Positions 23,758 to 32,870 of a stretch of 39,962 nt of DNA are shown here, one piece after another. Positions within the stretch are counted from its first letter, which is position 1, and every line of letters starts with the position of its first letter. Below the pieces are notes generated by a model. That model did no database searches. It saw only the letters and a program-made list of their open reading frames with translations, and was not told where the DNA came from. The translations under genes and the position numbers were made by a program. The stretch comes from JBJEQG01 sp051881635 (GTDB taxonomy: Bacteria > Bacillota > Clostridia > Oscillospirales > Acutalibacteraceae), in the NCBI GenBank assembly GCA_051881635.1, contig JBJEQG010000140.1, positions 1 through 39,962 of the forward strand, given 5' to 3'.

Positions 23758-24537
23758 TTAATTTTCTTTTGTCTGATTTTCATCAGCCCATAATAAATCC
23801 AAATCTTTTTGATTCAGATTCTGTATATCAATACCCTCTTGTGCGGCCTTTTCTTCCAAACGCATAAAACGCTCGGTGAAACCGTCACAGGTATAGTACA
23901 GCGATTTTTCACAGTCAAGGTGCAGACTGCCTGCCAGATTGACAATCGTCAAAAGCAACGCACCTAACTGTTCCGTATTCGGCACTTGCTTAAATGCATC
24001 AAATGCCTTTTCGGCTTTTTCAAAAGCGTCCTCCGCCTGAAAAGCCAAATTATGTTTGGATGCTTTTTTGAGCAGCTTTTCACTTCTCATCAAAGACGGC
24101 AAAGACTTTGAAACGGACTGCATAGCCTCACCCGTTGTTTTTTGGGATTTGGTCTGCATTTTTATTGTGTCCCAATTTTTCAGAACTGTTTTGGTGTCAT
24201 TGGCAACCGTATCGCCGAAAACATGAGGGTGGCGGATAATCATCTTTTTACAGATACCGTCCACAATTTCATCGTATGTGAACTTGTTTTCTTCCGCCGC
24301 CATTTGAGCGTGCATGGCAACCTGCAAAAGAACATCGCCCAATTCTTCTTCCAAAAGTGCGGCATCATCGGTATCAATCGCCTCGATTGCTTCATAGACT
24401 TCCTCAATAAAATCCTGACGGATTGATTTATGGGTTTGCTCCTTATCCCATGGACAGCCGTCCGGAGAACGCAGCAAACGAACAATCTCTATCAAATCTT
24501 CTGTTGTATATCTCGGCTTTTGCGTAAAATCAACCAT
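23758..24537 (-). CDS. mazG: Nucleoside triphosphate pyrophosphohydrolase MazG
   Basis: A 259-residue MazG with two helical domains. The first has SPDGCPWDKEQTH (24-36) and the metal-binding EEVYE (45-49) and EEELGD (63-68). The second, degenerate copy covers about 140-230. It hydrolyses NTPs to NMP and PPi, cleaning up non-canonical nucleotides. In Bacillus the orthologue YabN carries an extra N-terminal methylase domain that is absent here. The ATG at 24537 follows AAAAGGAGTATT; an upstream in-frame extension lies in the gap after spoVB. Confidence 0.93.
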   Translation of the reverse strand: MVDFTQKPRYTTEDLIEIVRLLRSPDGCPWDKEQTHKSIRQDFIEEVYEAIEAIDTDDAALLEEELGDVLLQVAMHAQMAAEENKFTYDEIVDGICKKMIIRHPHVFGDTVANDTKTVLKNWDTIKMQTKSQKTTGEAMQSVSKSLPSLMRSEKLLKKASKHNLAFQAEDAFEKAEKAFDAFKQVPNTEQLGALLLTIVNLAGSLHLDCEKSLYYTCDGFTERFMRLEEKAAQEGIDIQNLNQKDLDLLWADENQTKEN

Positions 24538-24593
24538 TTTAATACTCCTTTTGGAATTGTCGTTTTTTTGCATAAAAACCACTATTTATAATT

Positions 24594-26354
24594 TTACCGT
24601 ATTAAGTGGTGTTTTTCAAGTATTTTTACAATTTTATTTCCTTTTGGCATCTGCAAAATATCATTTCGTGAAACTGCCCTGAACAAAAACAGGAAAACAA
24701 TATAGACCACAACTGCAACAGCAATCGCAAGAAGTGTTGCGATATTCTGTACAAAAAAGACATCAAAAAGCTGTTCGGAAAAATAAGCAGCGGCGGCACA
24801 CAAAATGGCTGCCAAAAACGGTTTTATAAATATGGAAACAAAATTCGGCACGACCTTTGCTTCACGACACAGGATAAACAATGCCGTAATGGTAACAAAC
24901 AGATAGCAGACCAAAGAACCGCAGTTCGCACCCTGTACATTGATTTCGGGAATACCGACCAAAACATAGTTCGTTATGATTTTCAGAACCATACCGATAC
25001 CCATAAGTTTCAGCGGAATATCCATTCGTCCGACCGCTTGGAGCATACTGCAAAGCGGAGTGCTTGTCGCAATAAAGATAACTGAAACACCCATGATTGC
25101 CAATATACGGGACGAAATCTCAACTTCATTCGATACACTCGGACTACTGTAAATCAAACTCATCAGCGGCTCGGCAAGAACCGCCATACCCAAACCTGAC
25201 GGAATGGTTATCAGTGCCGTTATTTTTAAAACGGTTTCCATACTTTTTTTGAGCTGTCGTTTGTTGCCGCTTGTATAGGCGGCGGTTACGGACGGCAACG
25301 CCGTTGTGCCGAACACCTGAGTTACGGCGGTAATCAGCATCATAAGCGTCAATGCCATACCGTAACAGCCGTAAAGGTAAACGGCGGTATTTCCCCCGTC
25401 ATAAACATAATCGGGAATTAAACTGCCGTACAGATTCAGCAGGGAATCAGCCTGATTGTCAACAATATCACCTATACGGCGTTGCACCAAAATAGCGTCA
25501 ATCGAGTCGCCCAAACTCATGACAATGGAACTTAAACCAATCGGAATTGCCGTCTTTACAAGTGTACGGACGGTACGGGACGGACTGTGTGCAGGGGGCG
25601 AGGCGATAAGCATGGGGCGTGTAATATTATCTCCACCGTGTTTCATGCGGATTATAAGATAAAGCAATCCCAACAATGCACCGACTGAAATACCCATAAT
25701 CGCAGCACCTACCGCAATCGGTACAATAACATTCTGTGCATCTGCCGCATTTTGGCACTGTACACCCAAAACATATCCCGTATCGTAATACTGCCGCATA
25801 CCAAACTCCATGGTAATGACGGCAGCAACCAATCCCAAAAACAGCTTTCCGCACGCCTCGATAATCTCGGAAACCGCTGTCGGCACCATGTTTTTCATGC
25901 CTTGAAAATAGCCACGATAAATCGACATCAAACAGCCGAAAAAAATTGTCGGTGACAATGCAAGGATTGCAAAAATCGCATTATCGGAATGAATTACTTT
26001 AACATAGACAAACCCACCCAAAATCATCGCAACAAAACAAACCAAACCTGCCACAACAAAAATCGGTATGGACAATCTATGTATCTGCCGCACATCTCGG
26101 TAGCGTTTTCGGGTAATGCTTTCGGATACCATTCTGGAAATGGCAATCGGAAAACCTGCCGTTGAGAGCATAAAAAGCGGATTATATAACGCATAGGCGG
26201 AATTAAAAAGTCCCGTTCCGACACCGCCGAGCATAGATGAAAGTATGATTTTATAAACCATACCCATCAATTTGACAATGACGGTACTCATTCCGAGAAT
26301 TGCGGCACCTTTTAGAAAGGATTGTCCCATTTGGGATTTTTTTGCCTTTGGCAC
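24594..26354 (-). CDS. spoVB: Polysaccharide/lipid II flippase, SpoVB/MurJ-type
   Basis: This 586-residue membrane protein of the MOP (MviN/SpoVB) superfamily has about 14 helices. The N-terminal FLKGAAILGMSTVIVKLMGMVYKI and YALYNPLFMLSTAGFPIAISRMVSE are typical of SpoVB and its paralogue YtgP/MurJ. It would flip lipid-linked peptidoglycan precursors, here probably for the spore cortex, given the neighbours yabP and yabQ. A general MurJ role is the alternative. The start is GTG at 26354 behind AAAGGAAG. First gene of the conserved cluster. Confidence 0.87.
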   Translation of the reverse strand: MPKAKKSQMGQSFLKGAAILGMSTVIVKLMGMVYKIILSSMLGGVGTGLFNSAYALYNPLFMLSTAGFPIAISRMVSESITRKRYRDVRQIHRLSIPIFVVAGLVCFVAMILGGFVYVKVIHSDNAIFAILALSPTIFFGCLMSIYRGYFQGMKNMVPTAVSEIIEACGKLFLGLVAAVITMEFGMRQYYDTGYVLGVQCQNAADAQNVIVPIAVGAAIMGISVGALLGLLYLIIRMKHGGDNITRPMLIASPPAHSPSRTVRTLVKTAIPIGLSSIVMSLGDSIDAILVQRRIGDIVDNQADSLLNLYGSLIPDYVYDGGNTAVYLYGCYGMALTLMMLITAVTQVFGTTALPSVTAAYTSGNKRQLKKSMETVLKITALITIPSGLGMAVLAEPLMSLIYSSPSVSNEVEISSRILAIMGVSVIFIATSTPLCSMLQAVGRMDIPLKLMGIGMVLKIITNYVLVGIPEINVQGANCGSLVCYLFVTITALFILCREAKVVPNFVSIFIKPFLAAILCAAAAYFSEQLFDVFFVQNIATLLAIAVAVVVYIVFLFLFRAVSRNDILQMPKGNKIVKILEKHHLIR

Positions 26355-26378
26355 TTATTCACTTCCTTTCACAGATAA

Positions 26379-26409
26379 GGTGCCAAAACTCTTTTGGAAT
26401 TTTGGCACC
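26379..26409 (-). terminator. Hairpin between the zinc-ribbon gene and spoVB
   Basis: GGTGCCAAAA pairs with TTTTGGCACC (10 bp, 11-base loop). On the minus strand it is followed by TTATCTG, not a strong T run; it may be a weak terminator or an mRNA end. Confidence 0.5.
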
Positions 26410-26431
26410 CTCTTGTGTACCACAAAGAAAA

Positions 26432-26926
26432 TCAATTCTCGGTTTCCCCGTTTGTCTTATCTGGCGTATCATTGTACGGAACAAGGTCAATTTCTGCTTT
26501 TACTTCCGTTACAGTTGGCTCGTCCGCATCGGGCTGTGGCATTTCCTCGTCATCTTCCGTTTGCGGTTCACCGATTCTTTCACCGCAACGGTTGCAGAAA
26601 ACTGCATTTTTGGGATTTTGCAGTCCGCAAATCGGACATTTTCTGCGGCTTTTTGCATCGGCAAGCTGTGTTTCAACCGCTTCAAGCTGGTCTTTAAGTT
26701 CAGTGATTGCTTCAACAAGTTCAGTGATACTTTTTTCATAGGACTTGCCTGTTGTGCGTGAAACATAAACCACACGACCGAGAATTTCAGACTTTTTGGA
26801 AATTTCCGCTTTCAAATCCGCCGCTGTAATGGTCAGCTTTGTAGAGTCGGCAATCTTTGTTGCTTTTTTGCCGATAGCGTCTGCGGCAGACTTGGCGTTG
26901 ACAACAACATCATCAAAAATACTCAT
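26432..26926 (-). CDS. Zinc-ribbon protein with coiled coil and acidic tail
   Basis: The 164-residue protein has an N-terminal helical region (1-60), a coiled coil (about 63-95), a zinc ribbon C97-x2-C100-x10-C111-x2-C114 (CPICGLQNPKNAVFCNRCG), and an acidic Pro/Glu/Asp tail (118-164). Such proteins are common in Clostridia and no function is known to me. It has its own promoter and a ribosome binding site (AAAGGAGAGGTTCAAC). It is probably a single-gene unit between the spoVB cluster and the recJ operon. Confidence 0.75.
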   Translation of the reverse strand: MSIFDDVVVNAKSAADAIGKKATKIADSTKLTITAADLKAEISKKSEILGRVVYVSRTTGKSYEKSITELVEAITELKDQLEAVETQLADAKSRRKCPICGLQNPKNAVFCNRCGERIGEPQTEDDEEMPQPDADEPTVTEVKAEIDLVPYNDTPDKTNGETEN

Positions 26927-27008
26927 GTTGAACCTCTCCTTTAAATTTTAATTTTCATAACGGTTTTAACCCTGTCAAAACACATACCCTAACTATGTGT
27001 GTGAGAGT

Positions 27009-27037
27009 ATTATAGCACTATTTGGGTATGTATTCAA
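27009..27037 (-). promoter_or_regulatory. SigA promoter of the zinc-ribbon gene
   Basis: On the minus strand TTGAAT (27032-27037), a 17-base spacer and TATAAT (27009-27014). It starts 36 bases after the stop of the preceding gene; only a weak hairpin (27059-27070) lies between, so read-through is possible. Confidence 0.75.
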
Positions 27038-27073
27038 GCCATATATATAGAATATTTTGCCATATTTGGCGGC

Positions 27074-28030
27074 TTAATATGTATAACAGCCGCCTCCGAT
27101 AAATTCCCGTATCAGGGAATTTTCGGGAACATAATCCTGTGGTATGCTTTCAAACTGCCGCAAACCGTTGAGAATACGCCGTACAAAGGCATATTGTTCG
27201 TGCGTTTCGGGAATTTGCTCCAAAAGCGGTATCGACTCCGCTTTCATAATACACGGTTCATAGATATGAATGGTATTAACGGTAAAATCACTTTGATAGC
27301 GATAAGGGCGGATATAGTTCTGTTCGCCTGCACAAACCTGTTCCCACATATTCAGCATATATTCGGGCGTGGACGCACGAAACGCATGGTCACGCACAAG
27401 TCGGCGGACAAAACGAATATCCTTGTTGGACAAAATCGTTTCTTCCCCACGCTTAATCCCCTGTTTAACGCTGGCATAGACTTTCGCCGTTCTATCACTC
27501 GGCAAACCGTCCGTCAAAATCGGATTCAGGGCATGAATACCCTCCAAAACAACAATCGTATCTTCATCAAAATTGAGTGTTAAAGTTTCATCACTTCTGC
27601 GACTGCGGATAAAATCATAACGGGGCAAATTCACACGCCCCCTATGTTCCAATATATCCTCCAAACAACTGTGAATACATGGAATGTCCAACGCATAAAC
27701 CGACTCAAAATCCGGCTTGTTGTCTGCATTTCTTGGCACTTTATCCGCTCCGAGATAGAAATTATCCAAAGAAACAGTCACTGTGGTTTTGCCGTACTCT
27801 TCAAGAGTTTCACGGATTTTTTGGGCGGTTGTCGTTTTGCCGCTGCCTGACGGTCCTGACAGCATAATTATACAACAATTATGTTCCATGATTTTATTGC
27901 AAATGAAGTGTATTTCTTCGGCAAACGCCGTTTCTGCCGCAATCATAAATTCTTTCGGTGTTCGGGCAAGTGTATTGATACGGTCAACATCACACGCATA
28001 GCGGCGGTAAGCATTAAGATAATTCATCAT
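27074..28030 (-). CDS. Uridine kinase-like P-loop nucleoside kinase
   Basis: The 318-residue protein has a Walker A GPSGSGKT (59-66), the VSLDNFYLGADKVP substrate segment (about 95-108) and VVLEGIHALNP (about 171-181), all typical of the uridine kinase/phosphoribulokinase family. Some clostridial members carry an extra TGS-type N-terminus; this one has only about 55 residues ahead of the P-loop. Likely function is nucleoside (uridine/cytidine) phosphorylation, but the natural substrate of this subgroup is uncertain. Its start overlaps the hemZ stop by 17 bases, with no strong ribosome binding site, implying coupling. Last gene of the recJ operon. Confidence 0.85.
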   Translation of the reverse strand: MMNYLNAYRRYACDVDRINTLARTPKEFMIAAETAFAEEIHFICNKIMEHNCCIIMLSGPSGSGKTTTAQKIRETLEEYGKTTVTVSLDNFYLGADKVPRNADNKPDFESVYALDIPCIHSCLEDILEHRGRVNLPRYDFIRSRRSDETLTLNFDEDTIVVLEGIHALNPILTDGLPSDRTAKVYASVKQGIKRGEETILSNKDIRFVRRLVRDHAFRASTPEYMLNMWEQVCAGEQNYIRPYRYQSDFTVNTIHIYEPCIMKAESIPLLEQIPETHEQYAFVRRILNGLRQFESIPQDYVPENSLIREFIGGGCYTY

Positions 28031-29486
28031 AAAAAGTCTTCACCTGTGCTTTCCGTTTCAGCATTTCATCAAATCCACTGATATATTCGTATGGATATTT
28101 ATAATTAAATATGCGTGTCAATGTTTCATTATACGGATTTTTCAGCTTGGTTACCGCTCCCGCTCCGCAACCGAGAATGGTGTGCGTTTCGTCCATGACA
28201 TAAACATTGTACAAGCCGTCAAAACCTTCTTTTGCCCAACCTACATTTTCCAGATTGCCTGCCATACGGCTTTGGCGGTACAGATAATAAGGGTGGTAAC
28301 CTTCGGCGGTCAGCTTTTGTTCGCACAAATGCAACATATCGGCGGCAACACTTCCCGTATCGACTTCTTCGCCCTGCATGGATAAACCTGATGAACGCTT
28401 TTTCGCCAGAGTATGAACCGTAATGCTTGCGGGGGACAGTGTACAGATACGATTTAGTGTATCGGCAAAACTTTCGTATGTATCGGTCGGCAATCCGGCA
28501 ATCAAGTCCATGTTGATATGTCGGAAACCGATTTTTTCCGCCAACGCATACGCTTCCAAAGTCTGTTCGGCGGTATGACGACGGCCGATAACCTGTAAAA
28601 CGGCATTATTAAGCGTTTGGGGATTTATGCTGATACGGTCAATGCCATGTTCATACATGACATTCAGCTTGTCGGCGTCAATCGTATCGGGACGACCTGC
28701 CTCAATCGTAAATTCCCGACAGGTTGAGAGGTCAAAACTGCTTTGTATCGTTTCAATGAGCTGTTTCAACTGTATGGGATTTAAGGTTGTCGGTGTACCT
28801 CCGCCGATATAAACCGTTTCCAAACGCAAATTACAATCTTTGGCAATTTGGGCTGTACGGCGTATTTCCTCGCAAAGCAGATTGACATAAGGTTCAATCA
28901 GCTTTTGGGCTTTTTCAACGGATTGCGACACAAAGGAACAATAGGAACAACGGGACGGACAGAATGGAATGGATACATAAAGACTGAATGAATCGGGACG
29001 GGACAGGGACAGAATTTTTTGCTCATTCTGTTCCGTAATGACGCTGAGATTTGTTTTTTCTTCCGATACCAGAAGGGATTTTTGGAAATATCTTTTGGCA
29101 TTCTCAGTCCCTTCGGCATTTTTTAAACGCCGCATGAGTTTAATCGGACGAACACCCGTCAAAATACCCCAGGGCTGTTTATGATTTGTACATTCTTCCA
29201 AAAGCCGATACATACAGACAGCGAGTTTTCGTTCCGCCTCATGCTCATAGTCGGCACAACCGGGAATCAAGCGGAGCGATTTTCCTTTTCGGAAACTGCC
29301 CATACATACCACTGCCCCTACACATTCCCCCTGTATTTCCATACGGCGGTAAGTCAGGATACAATCCTTATCGAGTGACGGCATTTTTTTCACCGCCATA
29401 ACGGTGTTTTTTTCGTTTGGAAAAAACAGATTGGCTATATTTTCGACTTCATAAGAAAAGGTATGATTTTCAGTATAAATCATCAT
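28014..29486 (-). CDS. hemZ: Radical SAM coproporphyrinogen dehydrogenase HemZ
   Basis: The 490-residue protein has an N-terminal region of about 165 residues specific to HemZ, then a radical SAM domain with the 4Fe-4S cysteines C176-x3-C180-x2-C183 (CPSRCSYC), YIGGGTPTTL and the HemN-type C-terminal region. The assigned activity is oxygen-independent oxidation of coproporphyrinogen III, though HemN-like proteins can have other roles and no haem genes lie nearby. The start ATG-ATG (29486/29483) overlaps the end of the upstream hydrolase gene, with GGGGAATT as ribosome binding site; a longer upstream frame is inside that gene and rejected. Confidence 0.87.
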   Translation of the reverse strand: MMIYTENHTFSYEVENIANLFFPNEKNTVMAVKKMPSLDKDCILTYRRMEIQGECVGAVVCMGSFRKGKSLRLIPGCADYEHEAERKLAVCMYRLLEECTNHKQPWGILTGVRPIKLMRRLKNAEGTENAKRYFQKSLLVSEEKTNLSVITEQNEQKILSLSRPDSFSLYVSIPFCPSRCSYCSFVSQSVEKAQKLIEPYVNLLCEEIRRTAQIAKDCNLRLETVYIGGGTPTTLNPIQLKQLIETIQSSFDLSTCREFTIEAGRPDTIDADKLNVMYEHGIDRISINPQTLNNAVLQVIGRRHTAEQTLEAYALAEKIGFRHINMDLIAGLPTDTYESFADTLNRICTLSPASITVHTLAKKRSSGLSMQGEEVDTGSVAADMLHLCEQKLTAEGYHPYYLYRQSRMAGNLENVGWAKEGFDGLYNVYVMDETHTILGCGAGAVTKLKNPYNETLTRIFNYKYPYEYISGFDEMLKRKAQVKTFYDELS

Positions 29487-30117
29487 AGATATAATTCCCC
29501 ATGTAAACATTTGTACAGCGTTCTTTTTCGAGCGTTGTGGAATCACCATGTCCGCAATAAACATCATAATCTCCAACCAAATGTTTCAGCCTGTTGAGTG
29601 AGTCTTGCATTTGCTGGCGGTCACCTGTCGGAAAATCCAACCGTCCGATACAGCCTTTCATAAGGGTATCTCCCGTAAACAGGCTTTTGTCAATAATATA
29701 GCAGCAGCCGCCTCTCGTATGTCCCGGTGTCATGATTGCACGAACACTCTTTTGTCCGAATGGAAGTTCCGCACCGTCAAACAGTACCATATTAGGTTTA
29801 AACGGTGCCATTGGCACACCAAAATATTTGGACAAATTTAAATCTTCGTTTTCCGTCAGGGCTGCGTCCTCCTCGCTGATAACAATCGGTGCTTTATATT
29901 TTTCATGCAATGCGGCGGCATAGCCGATATGGTCAAAATGTCCGTGTGTCAGCAGGATATATTTGAGATACTGTGCACCGAATCTTTCTATACGGCGGCA
30001 CAATGCCTCGCTCTCCCCACCTGGATCAATAACCAATGCCACTTTCTGAACGGCATCGAATACAAAATAACAGTTGGCGTCTAACGGGCCAACAACAAAC
30101 TTTTCAATTCTAATCAC
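29470..30117 (-). CDS. MBL-fold metallo-hydrolase (glyoxalase II-like)
   Basis: A 215-residue metallo-beta-lactamase-fold protein. The metal motif THGHFDH (57-63), a further histidine in MTPGHTRGG, the aspartate in FTGDTL and the histidine in YCGHGDS are all present. It belongs to the YqgX/hydroxyacylglutathione-hydrolase-like group; a thioester substrate is likely but unproven. I start at GTG 30117, since TTTTGGAGGCG lies ahead of it; the TTG further upstream is part of that ribosome binding site. It sits 17 bases after dtd in the recJ operon. Confidence 0.88.
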   Translation of the reverse strand: MIRIEKFVVGPLDANCYFVFDAVQKVALVIDPGGESEALCRRIERFGAQYLKYILLTHGHFDHIGYAAALHEKYKAPIVISEEDAALTENEDLNLSKYFGVPMAPFKPNMVLFDGAELPFGQKSVRAIMTPGHTRGGCCYIIDKSLFTGDTLMKGCIGRLDFPTGDRQQMQDSLNRLKHLVGDYDVYCGHGDSTTLEKERCTNVYMGNYIYDDLY

Positions 30118-30134
30118 AGGAAACGCCTCCAAAA

Positions 30135-30593
30135 CTAATTGATTCTTGTCAATTCCTTTGAATTGATAATCAGTGTAACAGGGCCGTCATTATTCAGTGT
30201 TACTTGCATATCCGCACCGAAAACGCCCTTTTGTACGGGAATATTATTTTTTTTAACACATTCGCAGAAATACACATAAAGCTCATTGGCTCTATTTGGC
30301 AGTTCCGCTTTTTCAAAGGACGGGCGGCGGCCTTTTTTGCAATCGGCACACAGTGTAAAGTTAGAAACGACAAGCATACCGCCGTTGACATCGGTCAACG
30401 CCAAATTCATTTTATCGTTTTCGTCCGTAAACACTCTCAACCCTGAGATTTTTGCCGCCAATGTTCGGGCATCGTCCTCATCGTCCCCGACTTCAACGCC
30501 CAAAAGCACCAAAAATCCCTTTCCGATTTCCGAAACCGTTTTGCCCTCAACGGAAACTTTCGCTCCCGTCACTCTCTGCACAACCGCTTTCAC
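30135..30593 (-). CDS. dtd: D-aminoacyl-tRNA deacylase
   Basis: The 152-residue DTD removes D-amino acids (and glycine from tRNA(Ala)) from mischarged tRNA. MKAVVQRVTGAKVSVEG starts the protein; the catalytic region is VSNFTLCADCKKGRRPSF (75-92), where SNFTLC replaces the commoner SQFTLY. The cross-subunit Gly-cisPro motif is NDGPVT near the C-terminus. The start follows AAAGGAGGGGAGTGC. Located between rel and the MBL hydrolase, as in other Clostridia. Confidence 0.95.
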   Translation of the reverse strand: MKAVVQRVTGAKVSVEGKTVSEIGKGFLVLLGVEVGDDEDDARTLAAKISGLRVFTDENDKMNLALTDVNGGMLVVSNFTLCADCKKGRRPSFEKAELPNRANELYVYFCECVKKNNIPVQKGVFGADMQVTLNNDGPVTLIINSKELTRIN

Positions 30594-30616
30594 GCACTCC
30601 CCTCCTTTCGTTTATG

Positions 30617-30661
30617 TTGGGGACGCCGTCCCCAACAGTCCCTTATGTATCCCGTCTTTGG
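30617..30661. repeat. Short-loop palindrome plus a half module between rel and dtd
   Basis: TTGGGGAC/GTCCCCAA with loop GCC (30617-30635). It is followed by a 27-base stretch (30635-30661) identical to 13149-13175 near aspS, but here lacking the left arm ATAAGGGAC that completes the palindrome at 13140-13160. Confidence 0.75.
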
Positions 30662-30677
30662 AAAATGGGGAATTACA

Positions 30678-32870
30678 TTAAGATTTGCGACCGATGGATA
30701 CAATGCCGTTAATGCCGCTGAGTTTGCTCATAACCATTTTCAGGTGGTCTAAGCCGTTGACGGTAATACAAATGTCAATGACCGCCGTACCGTTTTTACT
30801 CTCTCTGGATTGAAGATTATGAATAAACAAGTGAAGGGCGGAAAGCTGCATTGTAATATCCGCAAGCAATCCGGTGCGGTCTGTTGCCGTAATCTGTAAT
30901 GTGGATTTAAATTCTTCGTGTGTGTCTTCCGCCCAAACCGCTTTAACCCAACGCTGAGGTTCTGCTGCTGTTGACAAATCTTTCGGTACATTCGTACAGT
31001 TCCGTTTGTGGACGGAAACTCCAAATCCACGAGTGATGAAACCGATAATATCATCGCCCGGCAACGGATTACAGCAACGGGAAAATTTAATCAGACAGTC
31101 GTCCAAACCCTCGATAAATACACCACTGCTGGCTTTTCGGGTTTCATGATGTTTGACATTTGTATTAAGCTGTGGTACGGCGGGAGCTTCCTTTTGACCG
31201 TATTTCTTAATGTATTCTTCCTTGATACGGGGCAAAACCCTCCAAAGCTGAATACCGCCGTAACCGATAGAGGCATAGAAATCCTCCAAAGTATTGCAGT
31301 TCTGACGGCGGAGAACATCTGCAAGAAATTCGCCCATTTCTTTTTCGGGAACATAAATATTTAAACGGCGGAACTCCGATTCAAGCTGTAAGCGTCCTTC
31401 GGAAATATTTTCCTCCCGCTTTTCACGCTTGAACCAGTTGCGGATTTTGCTCTTTGCCTCACTTGTGCGGACAATGTTGAGCCAATCCCGTTTCGGTCCG
31501 CCCTCTTTTGCCGTAATAATCTCGACAATCTCGCCGTTTTTAACCTTGTAATCAATCGGCACTATGCGTTTATCAACCTTTGCACCAATCATGCGGTTGC
31601 CTACCTCACTGTGGATATTATAGGCAACATCTATTACGGTTGCTCCGGCAGGCAGGCTGATAATATCGCCTTTTGGGGTAAATATAAAAACTTCTTCGGG
31701 GACAAGGTCCATTTTGATTGTACGGACAATATCCGTTGAGTCATTTTCGTTTTGATTATCGAGCATTTTGCGAATCCATGCCAGGCGTTCCTCCAAAGAG
31801 GTGTCGTTTTTGGTAATGCCCGATTTATATTTCCAATGGGCGGCAATACCGTATTCGGCGGTATAGTGCATATCCCATGTACGGATTTGGATTTCAAACG
31901 GAATCCCCTCTTTGCCCAAAACAGTGGTATGAAGGGATTGATACATATTGGGTTTCGGTGTGGAAATATAATCTTTGAAACGGGAGGGCAGCGGCTGGAA
32001 CAGGTCATGCACAACACCCAAAACATTATAACAATCGGGAATTGTATCGACAATAACACGAACAGCGTATATGTCATAGATTTGGTCCATTGTTTTACCC
32101 TTCATGTAGGTTTTGCGGTAAATGCCATGAATACTCTTTACACGCCCCTCAATATAAACATTTGGGATTTCGCTTTCCAAACGCTTATACAGCATTTGTT
32201 TGATATTGGCGATAAATTTCATGCGGTCGCTGCTTTTGAGCGTCAAAGCGTCCTCTATGTCTTTATAGCCTACGGGGTCAAGATAGCGGATTGAGAGGTC
32301 TTCAAGTTCTTCCTTTATGGCTCGGATACCTAAACGGTGAGCAATCGGGGCATAAACCTCCATAACCTCCAAAGCCTTGTCACGGCGGTGCTGTTCACGC
32401 ATACACTCAATCGTCCGCATATTGTGCAGACGGTCGGCAAGTTTAATGATAATGACACGAATATCCTTTGACATCGCCATAAGCATTTTTCGGATATTTT
32501 CCGCCTGCTGTTCTTCACGGGAGGAATACGGAATTTTTCCGAGTTTGGTTACGCCGTCAACCAATTCGGCAATTTCTGAGCCGAACATCTTTGCGACTTC
32601 TTCCAATGTTGTACTTGTATCCTCGACAACATCGTGCAGAAGTGCGGCGGCAATAGACGCTGTATCCATACCCAAATCAACCAAAATACACGCCACTGAT
32701 GTCGGGTGCAAAATATAGGGAACACCTGAGGCACGGCGTTGTTCGCTGTGTTGTGATTCTGCCAAACGATACGCCTTGTCAATCAGTTCCATATCATAAT
32801 TATGGTCACTGTTTTGCAAAAGAGATACAAGTTCGTTATAGTCCTGATAGTATTTTTGTCTTTCAGCCAT
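30678..32870 (-). CDS. rel: Bifunctional (p)ppGpp synthetase/hydrolase Rel
   Basis: This 730-residue long RSH protein makes and degrades (p)ppGpp in the stringent response. The HD hydrolase domain has HDVVEDT (79-85); the synthetase domain has the RFKDYIS motif of bifunctional enzymes and PNMYQSLHTTV; then come TGS (about 385-445), the Zn-finger/CC domain with CCNPLPGD, and a C-terminal ACT domain. Intact HD and RxKD motifs indicate both activities. The start overlaps recJ by 8 bases, with AGGGAGGACTC as ribosome binding site. Confidence 0.96.
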   Translation of the reverse strand: MAERQKYYQDYNELVSLLQNSDHNYDMELIDKAYRLAESQHSEQRRASGVPYILHPTSVACILVDLGMDTASIAAALLHDVVEDTSTTLEEVAKMFGSEIAELVDGVTKLGKIPYSSREEQQAENIRKMLMAMSKDIRVIIIKLADRLHNMRTIECMREQHRRDKALEVMEVYAPIAHRLGIRAIKEELEDLSIRYLDPVGYKDIEDALTLKSSDRMKFIANIKQMLYKRLESEIPNVYIEGRVKSIHGIYRKTYMKGKTMDQIYDIYAVRVIVDTIPDCYNVLGVVHDLFQPLPSRFKDYISTPKPNMYQSLHTTVLGKEGIPFEIQIRTWDMHYTAEYGIAAHWKYKSGITKNDTSLEERLAWIRKMLDNQNENDSTDIVRTIKMDLVPEEVFIFTPKGDIISLPAGATVIDVAYNIHSEVGNRMIGAKVDKRIVPIDYKVKNGEIVEIITAKEGGPKRDWLNIVRTSEAKSKIRNWFKREKREENISEGRLQLESEFRRLNIYVPEKEMGEFLADVLRRQNCNTLEDFYASIGYGGIQLWRVLPRIKEEYIKKYGQKEAPAVPQLNTNVKHHETRKASSGVFIEGLDDCLIKFSRCCNPLPGDDIIGFITRGFGVSVHKRNCTNVPKDLSTAAEPQRWVKAVWAEDTHEEFKSTLQITATDRTGLLADITMQLSALHLFIHNLQSRESKNGTAVIDICITVNGLDHLKMVMSKLSGINGIVSIGRKS

